From Pseudomonadota bacterium (lineage in GTDB: Bacteria; Pseudomonadota; Gammaproteobacteria; Steroidobacterales; Steroidobacteraceae), in NCBI GenBank assembly GCA_021817875.1, contig JAKAFQ010000323.1:1-5391 (forward strand): 5,391 nt of DNA. The letters are read 5' to 3'. The notes under the pieces were generated by a model. The model made no database searches. It was not told the origin of the DNA and saw only the letters and a program-made list of their open reading frames with translations. Below, in pieces: positions 1 to 5,391 of this stretch. Both the position numbers and the translations under genes were made by a program. The first letter of the stretch is position 1. Every line of letters starts with the position of its first letter.

Positions 1-464
1 TGCGGCGCACGCTCAACCGGCCGGCGCTGTTTCTCAACGACGCCGATGCCGCCGGACTTGCCGAGATGCGGCTCGGCGCCGGCCGTGGCGCGCCGGGCAC
101 GGTCATCATGCTCACCTTCGGCACCGGGATCGGCACCGCGCTGTTCACCGACGGACGTCTGTTTCCCAACACCGAGCTCGGACACATGGAGCTCAACGGC
201 ATGGACGCGGAGAAGTGGGCCTCGGCGCACGTCAAGACGATGCAGGGCCTGGATTGGCGGGGCTGGATCGAACGGGTGAACGTGTATCTGGAGCGCATGC
301 ACGCGCTGTTGTGGCCGGACCTGTTCATCCTGGGCGGGGCCATCAGCGAGCGTTTCGCGGATTTCCAGCCCCTGCTGCGCTCGGAGGCCGAGATCCGTCC
401 GGCGCAGTTCGCCGGTCAGGCGGGCGTGATCGGCGCGGCGCTGGCTGCCGCCGAACTGGGTTGA
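1..464 (+). CDS. ppgK: Polyphosphate glucokinase, C-terminal part (5' end outside window)
   Basis: This is a cytoplasmic ROK-family sugar kinase that phosphorylates glucose to glucose 6-phosphate, using inorganic polyphosphate (often also ATP) as donor. The reading frame is open from base 3 to the TGA at 462-464, giving 153 visible residues; family members are usually about 250-270 residues, so roughly the N-terminal 40% is missing. Visible signatures are the ROK catalytic segment LNDADAAGLAEM (visible residues 11-22, with the likely catalytic Asp at residue 13), the phosphate-binding LTFGTGIGTALF, and the NTELGHMELNG...DAEKWAS block typical of polyphosphate glucokinases. The cysteine zinc motif (CxCGxxGC) of ordinary ROK glucokinases and repressors is absent, as is normal in this subfamily. 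The C-terminal ILGGAISERF...IGAALAA block is also ROK-like. The ATG at 66 is internal and is not the start. The next gene begins 23 nt downstream on the same strand, so co-transcription is plausible. An ATP-only ROK glucokinase is the less likely alternative. Confidence 0.88.
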   Translation, partial: RRTLNRPALFLNDADAAGLAEMRLGAGRGAPGTVIMLTFGTGIGTALFTDGRLFPNTELGHMELNGMDAEKWASAHVKTMQGLDWRGWIERVNVYLERMHALLWPDLFILGGAISERFADFQPLLRSEAEIRPAQFAGQAGVIGAALAAAELG

Positions 465-487
465 GCGGCCGCCGCGGGTCACGCCTG

Positions 488-1663
488 ATGAGCATTGCGC
501 GCGGCAAACTGCCCGATGTCGGCACGACGATCTTCACCACCGTGTCGCGCCGCGCCCGCGAGCTCGGCGCGCTGAATCTCGGCCAGGGATTTCCCGACTA
601 CCCGATCGATCCGCGGCTCGCGGAACTGGTGGCGCAGGCGATGCGCGAGGGCCACAACCAGTACGCGCCCATGGAAGGGCTGATGGAGCTTCGCGAGGCC
701 ATCGCGCGCAAGCTTGCCTCGAGCCATGGGCTCGAGTTCGATCCTCACTCCGAGATCACGGTGACGCTGGGGGCGACCGAAGCGATCTACTCGGGCATCC
801 AGGCGCTGGCGGGGCGCGGCGACGAGGTCATCGCGTTCGATCCGGCGTATGACTCGTACGAGCCTGCGGTGCGCCTCGCCGGCGCGCGCTGCGTGCGTCT
901 GCCGCTCACGCTGCCTGATTTCCGCTATGACTGGGAGCGTGTGCGCGCGGCCATCAACGGCCGCACACGTCTGATCCTGTTCAACTCGCCGCACAACCCG
1001 GCCTGCACCGCCGCCACGGCCGGGGACCTGGATGAGCTCGCCGCGGCAATCCGGGGCCGGCAGATCGTCGTCCTGTCCGATGAGGTCTACGAGCACATGG
1101 TGTTCGATGGTCGCGCCCATGCGTCCGTCCTGTCCCACCCGGAGTTGCGCGAGCGCAGCCTCGCAGTGTTCTCCTTCGGCAAGACATTGCACGCCACGGG
1201 ACTGCGGGTCGGTTATGGCGTCGCCCGGGCGGCTCTCACCGGCGAGCTGCGCAAGGTCCACCAGTTCAACACGTTCAGCATCGCCCATCCGCTGCAGTGG
1301 GCGATCGCGGCGTACCTTGCCGAACGACGCGACGTCGGTCGGGACCTGGCGGGCTTTTTCCAGGCCAAGCGCGACCGGCTGCGTGCGGCGCTCGCCGGCT
1401 GCGGCTTTTCGCTGCCGCCGGCCGAGGGCACCTTCTTCCAGCTGCTCGATTTCCGCGAGCTGTGTCCTCCCGGGGACATCGCGTTCGCCGAGCGCACCCT
1501 GACCGAGGCCCGGGTGGCGACCCTCCCGCTCTCTCCGTTCTACGCCGCGCCACCGGAGCTGTCGGTGGTGCGCCTGTGCATCGCCAAGCGCGACGAGACG
1601 CTCGATCAGGCGGCGGATCGGCTCGCCGGACTCGCCGCGCGGCTCGGCCGGGCAGGGGCCTGA
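488..1663 (+). CDS. ybdL: PLP-dependent methionine/glutamine aminotransferase (YbdL/MtnE-type, class I/II)
   Basis: This is a 391-residue cytoplasmic fold-type I aminotransferase, close in length and sequence to E. coli YbdL (about 386 residues), a methionine aminotransferase. Motifs seen: LNLGQGFPDY (residues 29-38), HNQYAPMEG (56-64), TLGATEAIYS (93-102), the SPHNP loop with Asn170, SDEVYEH (197-203) with Asp198 expected to bind the PLP pyridine nitrogen and Tyr201 its phenolic oxygen, SFGKTLHATGLRVGY (229-243) with Lys232 as the Schiff-base lysine, and VRLCIAK with Arg362 as the expected substrate-carboxylate arginine. All core residues are intact. The start at 488 is chosen because the N-terminus (KLPDVGTTIF) then matches the family; the frame stays open upstream to 215, but that extension overlaps ppgK in another frame and looks non-native. 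No good Shine-Dalgarno is seen, which may mean coupling to ppgK. An omega-amidase gene follows after 12 nt. The pair suggests glutamine-dependent amination of 4-methylthio-2-oxobutyrate to methionine, the last step of methionine salvage. Kynurenine or glutamine transaminase K-like activity is a related possibility. Confidence 0.9.
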   Translation: MSIARGKLPDVGTTIFTTVSRRARELGALNLGQGFPDYPIDPRLAELVAQAMREGHNQYAPMEGLMELREAIARKLASSHGLEFDPHSEITVTLGATEAIYSGIQALAGRGDEVIAFDPAYDSYEPAVRLAGARCVRLPLTLPDFRYDWERVRAAINGRTRLILFNSPHNPACTAATAGDLDELAAAIRGRQIVVLSDEVYEHMVFDGRAHASVLSHPELRERSLAVFSFGKTLHATGLRVGYGVARAALTGELRKVHQFNTFSIAHPLQWAIAAYLAERRDVGRDLAGFFQAKRDRLRAALAGCGFSLPPAEGTFFQLLDFRELCPPGDIAFAERTLTEARVATLPLSPFYAAPPELSVVRLCIAKRDETLDQAADRLAGLAARLGRAGA

Positions 1664-1665
1664 GG
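1662..1665 (+). promoter_or_regulatory. Ribosome binding site supporting the GTG start of the omega-amidase
   Basis: A GAGG core overlaps the TGA of the aminotransferase gene and lies 10 nt before the GTG at 1676. It supports the unusual start codon and suggests that translation of the two genes is linked. Confidence 0.5.
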
Positions 1666-1675
1666 CGCGGACCTC

Positions 1676-2455
1676 GTGAGCGTACGGGTCACACTCGTGC
1701 AGCAGCCGATACTCTGGCAGGACCCGGAGGCCAACCGGGTGCGCCTGCAGGGGCTGCTCGCGCCGCTCGAGGGCCGCACGGACCTGGTGGTCCTGCCGGA
1801 AACCTTCACCACCGGGTTCAGCATGCAGCCCGAGCGCCTCGCCGAGCCGCCCGACGGCCCGACGGCGCTGTGGCTGCGGCAGATCGCGCAGCGGCTGGGT
1901 GCCGCAGTGACCGGCAGCGTGATGACGGTGGACGACGGGCGCTACTTCAACCGTCTGCTGTGGGCCGAGCCCGGCGGCGTGGTGCGTCATTACGACAAGC
2001 GTCACCTGTTTCGCATGGGCGGGGAGCACGAGCATTTCAGCCCGGGACGGCAGGCGTGGTGCACCGAGTGGCGCGGCATGCGCTTCTGTCCGCTCGTGTG
2101 CTACGACCTGCGCTTCCCCGTGTTCGCCCGCCGCAGGCCGGGACTGGAGTATGACGCGCTGGTGTATGTCGCCAACTGGCCGGCGGTCCGAGCCTACGCC
2201 TGGCGCCAGCTGCTGGTCGCGCGGGCGATCGAGAATCAGGCGTACGTCATCGGCGTGAACCGCATCGGAGCAGACGGCGAGGGCCGCGAGCACGCCGGGG
2301 ACAGCCGCGTCTGCGACTTCCTCGGACAGCCGCTCGCCGACCTCGGGGCCGCGGCAGCCCTGAGCAGTGTGAGCCTCGATGCGTCCTCGCTGGGGGCATT
2401 TCGCGAGCGCTTTCCCGCGCACCTCGATGCCGATCGATTCAGCCTCGAGTCCTAG
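1676..2455 (+). CDS. yafV: Omega-amidase / 2-oxoglutaramate amidase (nitrilase superfamily, YafV/MtnU type)
   Basis: This is a 259-residue carbon-nitrogen hydrolase, matching E. coli YafV (about 256 residues) along its full length. It hydrolyses 2-oxoglutaramate, the product left when glutamine donates its amino group, to 2-oxoglutarate and ammonia. The Glu-Lys-Cys triad is complete: Glu42 in LPETFTTGF, Lys108 in YDKRHLFRM, and the nucleophile Cys142 in PLVCYDLRFP. The segment YVANWPAVRAYAW (164-176) and the RAIENQAYVIGVNRIG block (183-198) are typical of the Nit2/YafV branch. Translation starts at GTG 1676 (SVRVTLVQQPILW follows, as in the family). A GAGG at 1662-1665 overlaps the stop codon of the upstream transaminase and gives a 10-nt spacer. 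The 12-nt gap supports a two-gene operon in which the amidase removes the product of glutamine transamination and pulls the reaction forward. It ends with TAG at 2453-2455, next to a convergent gene. General nitrilase activity on other omega-amides is possible but less likely. Confidence 0.9.
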   Translation: MSVRVTLVQQPILWQDPEANRVRLQGLLAPLEGRTDLVVLPETFTTGFSMQPERLAEPPDGPTALWLRQIAQRLGAAVTGSVMTVDDGRYFNRLLWAEPGGVVRHYDKRHLFRMGGEHEHFSPGRQAWCTEWRGMRFCPLVCYDLRFPVFARRRPGLEYDALVYVANWPAVRAYAWRQLLVARAIENQAYVIGVNRIGADGEGREHAGDSRVCDFLGQPLADLGAAAALSSVSLDASSLGAFRERFPAHLDADRFSLES

Positions 2456-2480
2456 CCGGGCGGGGCCGGCCGGGCCCGGC
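2455..2480. terminator. GC-rich inverted repeat at the convergent junction (possible bidirectional terminator)
   Basis: GCCGGGC (2455-2461) pairs with GCCCGGC (2474-2480) around a 12-nt loop that itself contains the palindrome GGCCGGCC (2464-2471). The right side also forms a perfect 12-bp palindrome at 2469-2480. It lies exactly between the end of the amidase gene on the + strand and the end of the DUF2905 gene on the - strand, where a shared terminator would be expected. No T-tract follows on either strand, so classical intrinsic termination is not shown. Chance GC-rich self-complementarity is the alternative. Confidence 0.3.
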
Positions 2481-2485
2481 GTGCT

Positions 2486-2686
2486 TCAGCGCCGGAAGAT
2501 CCACGCCAGGATGGACACCACCAGGCTGACGATCAGCATGGTGGTGATCGGAAAGAAGAACTGAAAGCCCGGCCGGTCGATGACGATATCGCCCGGCAGC
2601 TTGAACAGCGGCAGGCGTCGGACCCAGGGCCAGCCGAGGCCGATCAGAATCAGCGCGGCGCCGAGGACGATGAGGATGCGGCTCAT
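2486..2686 (-). CDS. DUF2905 family small membrane protein, function unknown
   Basis: This is a 66-residue protein with two predicted membrane helices (about residues 4-22 and 43-64). They are joined by a polar connector holding the LPLFKLPGDI motif (25-34) and IDRPGFQFFFP (36-46), which are the hallmarks of DUF2905. Length and layout match the family, which is widespread in bacteria and has no established role. The frame begins at ATG 2686 and ends at TGA (2488-2486). The upstream sequence (CTAGACTGCCGGCC before the ATG) shows no clear Shine-Dalgarno. The gene lies 75 nt downstream of aceK on the same strand, so it may be transcribed by read-through from icd-aceK. It is convergent with the omega-amidase gene. 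The hairpin-like N-in or N-out topology cannot be decided with confidence; the RR at 23-24 and the terminal RR suggest that both the loop and the C-terminus carry positive charge. Confidence 0.85.
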   Translation of the reverse strand: MSRILIVLGAALILIGLGWPWVRRLPLFKLPGDIVIDRPGFQFFFPITTMLIVSLVVSILAWIFRR

Positions 2687-2726
2687 GGCCGGCAGTCTAG
2701 CCGCTGCCGCGCGCCGATCAATCCCC

Positions 2727-2740
2727 GGCCCTACGGGGCC
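2727..2740 (-). other. Small hairpin in the aceK-DUF2905 spacer
   Basis: GGCCC and GGGCC arms enclose a 4-nt loop (TACG on the + strand, CGTA on the - strand) in the 75-nt spacer downstream of aceK. A second short GC-rich inverted repeat (CGCGC/GCGCG, about 2741-2753) lies closer to the aceK stop codon. Either could attenuate read-through from aceK or protect the 3' end of its mRNA, but there is no T-tract, and such short stems arise easily by chance in this base composition. Confidence 0.2.
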
Positions 2741-2761
2741 CGCGCGGTGCGCGCCGCGGCG

Positions 2762-4511
2762 TCACGCGCTGCTTGCGACCCGCACGCGGTAGGCGTGGTA
2801 GGGCAGCACTTCCAGCACTTCGCCGTCCGTGAGGCGCTGCTGCACCTGACGCCAGTAGGCGGCCGTGAAGATCTCGCCGTGCACGCGCAGCAGCGCGGCG
2901 CGTTGCGCGGCGTCGAAGCCGAGGAAGCTGCCGAAGGTCTCCGGGAAGACATCCTGCTCGCCCACGTAGAACCACGCCTCGGCGCGCATTTCGTCCTCGG
3001 GGTTGGTCGGCACCGGCAGGTCGCGGAAGTGACAGTCCGTCACCCGGCACAGCTCGTCGTAGTCGTAGAAGATCACCCGCCCGTGGCGCGTGACGCCGAA
3101 GTTCTTCGGCAACAGATCGCCCGGAAAGATATTGGTGTTGGCGAGGTCGCGGATGCACTGGCCATAGTCGATCGCGGCCTGTTCGGCGGCCGCCGGCGCG
3201 GCCGAGCGCAGATACAGGTTGAGCGGAACCATGCGCCGCTCCATGTACAGGTGGTCGAAGTCGAGGTATTCGCCATCCTGGCGTACGGTGAGGGCCGTTT
3301 CCTGCAGCAGCTCCTCGAGCAGCTCGGGCGCGAACAGCCGCGTGGGCAGGCGCAGCCGGCGGAACTCCTGGGCATCGGCCAGGCGGCCGGCGCGGTCGTG
3401 CCGGTACACGAGCTGGTATTTCTCCAGCACCTCGGCGCGCGCGACGCTCTTCGGATAGGGGAATCGGTCACGGATCACCTTGAAGACCACCTCGAGCGAG
3501 GGCAGGGTGAAACACACCATGACCAGGCCCTTGTCGCCGGCGGCGTGCACGAAATGATCCTCGGTGCTCTCCAGGTGGCGCATGATCTCGCGGTAACGCT
3601 CGGTCTTGCCCTGCTTGGCGCGCCCGAGCATGGTGAACAGCTCGCTGACGGGCTTGCGCGGCAGCAGGGATTTCAGGAACGCGACGGCCTCGTCGACCCG
3701 GTCGAGATCCACGTGGAAATACGAGCGCGAGACGCTGAAAACGATGCTGACGTCGCCTTCGGCCATCATCACCGCGTCGACCATCATGCCGCTGCCGGAG
3801 TTCCTCAGCGCCATGACCAGCGGCACGCACAGCCCGGGGCCCATGATCCGCCCGACGATGTAGGCGCGGGACATCTGGTAGAAGACCGGGCGGATCACCT
3901 CGATGCGGTGCACGCCCACATTGCGGCCGAGGCTCTCGAGGTGGCGCTGCACCTCGGTGCTGACGTGACGGATGCTCGCATCGAGATCCCTCCAGGGCGT
4001 GCGGAAACGCACGTCGCCCAGCAGATCCTCGATGAGCAGAGGCAGGGATCCGTGGTTGACGTACGTGTTGGTGACCACCGCCGAGGTGGCGTTCGCGAGC
4101 GGGTCGAGATCGGTGGCGACGAACTCGATGTCCGGCGCGACGCCTATGGTGCCGAACAGCCGGCGGCTCACCGAGCTGAAGTAGGTCTTGGGAAACTCGG
4201 CGTCGGGCAGCCGCGCCACCCGGGTGACGAAGGCGGCGCGGATCTGCCGCCACAGGCCCCGATCCAACGCCTGCCCGCCGAGCAGCGCGCGGACTTCCTC
4301 GACGGTGTGATCGACGAACAGATCGTACAGCTCTATGCGCTCGACGATGTCGCGCTGGCTGCCCTTCCAGTCGCGGTTGTCGAAGCGCAGCGGCGCGCGG
4401 CGGGTGATCGCGCGGAACTCGGCGTTGTATCGATCGAACGCCTCGGCAATGCGGCGGGCGCAGTCCTGCGCCGCCGCATGCCCGGGCCCCCCGTCGGGCG
4501 CGAGACTGTCG

Positions 4512-4534
<23 letters not shown>
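2762..4534 (-). CDS. aceK: Isocitrate dehydrogenase kinase/phosphatase AceK
   Basis: This is a 590-residue cytoplasmic bifunctional enzyme that phosphorylates, and so inactivates, isocitrate dehydrogenase and also removes the phosphate, steering isocitrate to the glyoxylate bypass or the TCA cycle. E. coli AceK has 578 residues; this one lines up from memory with a constant offset of +16 at every key site. The N-terminal regulatory domain (about 20-325) includes [20 protein letters not shown] (51-70). The kinase core has [16 protein letters not shown] (331-346) as nucleotide loop, Lys352 in VFKVI (E. coli Lys336), Asp387 (Asp371, linked to phosphatase action), the catalytic loop GDLLPKNFG with Asp473 and Asn478 (Asp457, Asn462), and YDYDE with Asp491 and Asp493 (Asp475, Asp477). 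All are present, so both activities are expected. ATG 4534 is the only ATG between the in-frame stop upstream and the conserved region. It lies within the end of icd (23-nt overlap) without a clear Shine-Dalgarno, suggesting translational coupling. Confidence 0.96.

Positions 4535-5391
<857 letters not shown>

Noticed and set aside
215..487. N-terminal extension of the aminotransferase frame back to an ATG at 215
   Set aside because: The extra 91 residues lie in another frame inside ppgK and are Arg/Gly-rich. YbdL homologues start where the ATG at 488 does.
1297..2154. A 285-codon + strand frame bridging the aminotransferase and amidase genes
   Set aside because: It is Arg/Ala/Gly-rich, overlaps two real genes in a shifted frame and has no motif; it is a shadow of GC bias.
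479..2422. A 647-codon open frame on the - strand opposite the aminotransferase and amidase genes
   Set aside because: It is antisense to two clearly recognised proteins, is rich in Arg, Ala, His and Gln in low-complexity fashion, has no family motif, and runs through a gene boundary. Such mirror frames are expected in high-GC DNA.

Overview
This is a high-GC (about two thirds G+C by eye), gene-dense bacterial chromosomal window with no sign of mobile DNA, phage, CRISPR or RNA genes. The organism is most likely a proteobacterium, probably a high-GC gammaproteobacterium. The reasons are that AceK (isocitrate dehydrogenase kinase/phosphatase) is essentially a proteobacterial protein, and that the aminotransferase and amidase both resemble the E. 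coli proteins YbdL and YafV along their whole length. Lineage cannot be fixed more closely from the sequence alone.

Left half, + strand (1-2455): three co-directional, tightly packed genes. First is the 3' part of a polyphosphate glucokinase (ppgK, 5' end outside the window). After 23 nt comes a PLP-dependent methionine/glutamine aminotransferase (YbdL/MtnE type). After 12 nt comes a nitrilase-superfamily omega-amidase (YafV/MtnU type). The last two form a known functional pair. The transaminase can use glutamine to aminate 2-oxo acids such as 4-methylthio-2-oxobutyrate, giving methionine plus 2-oxoglutaramate. The amidase hydrolyses 2-oxoglutaramate to 2-oxoglutarate and ammonia, making the transamination irreversible. 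This is the final step of methionine salvage in many bacteria.

Centre (2456-2761): a convergent junction with a GC-rich inverted repeat, then a small two-helix membrane protein of the DUF2905 family on the - strand, then a 75-nt spacer.

Right half, - strand (2762-5391): transcription runs right to left from icd (NADP-type isocitrate dehydrogenase, 5' end outside the window) into aceK, whose start codon lies inside the end of icd (23-nt overlap), and possibly on into the DUF2905 gene. The enzyme and the bifunctional kinase/phosphatase that controls it are therefore encoded back to back and probably translationally coupled. In E. coli, by contrast, aceK sits in the aceBAK glyoxylate operon away from icd. 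Together they set the split of isocitrate between the TCA cycle and the glyoxylate bypass; no aceA or aceB gene is visible here.

I see no wholly unknown system. The observations most worth follow-up are the icd-aceK overlap and the Bacillus-like 13-residue loop expansion in this IDH, which sits in a region thought to limit access of AceK.
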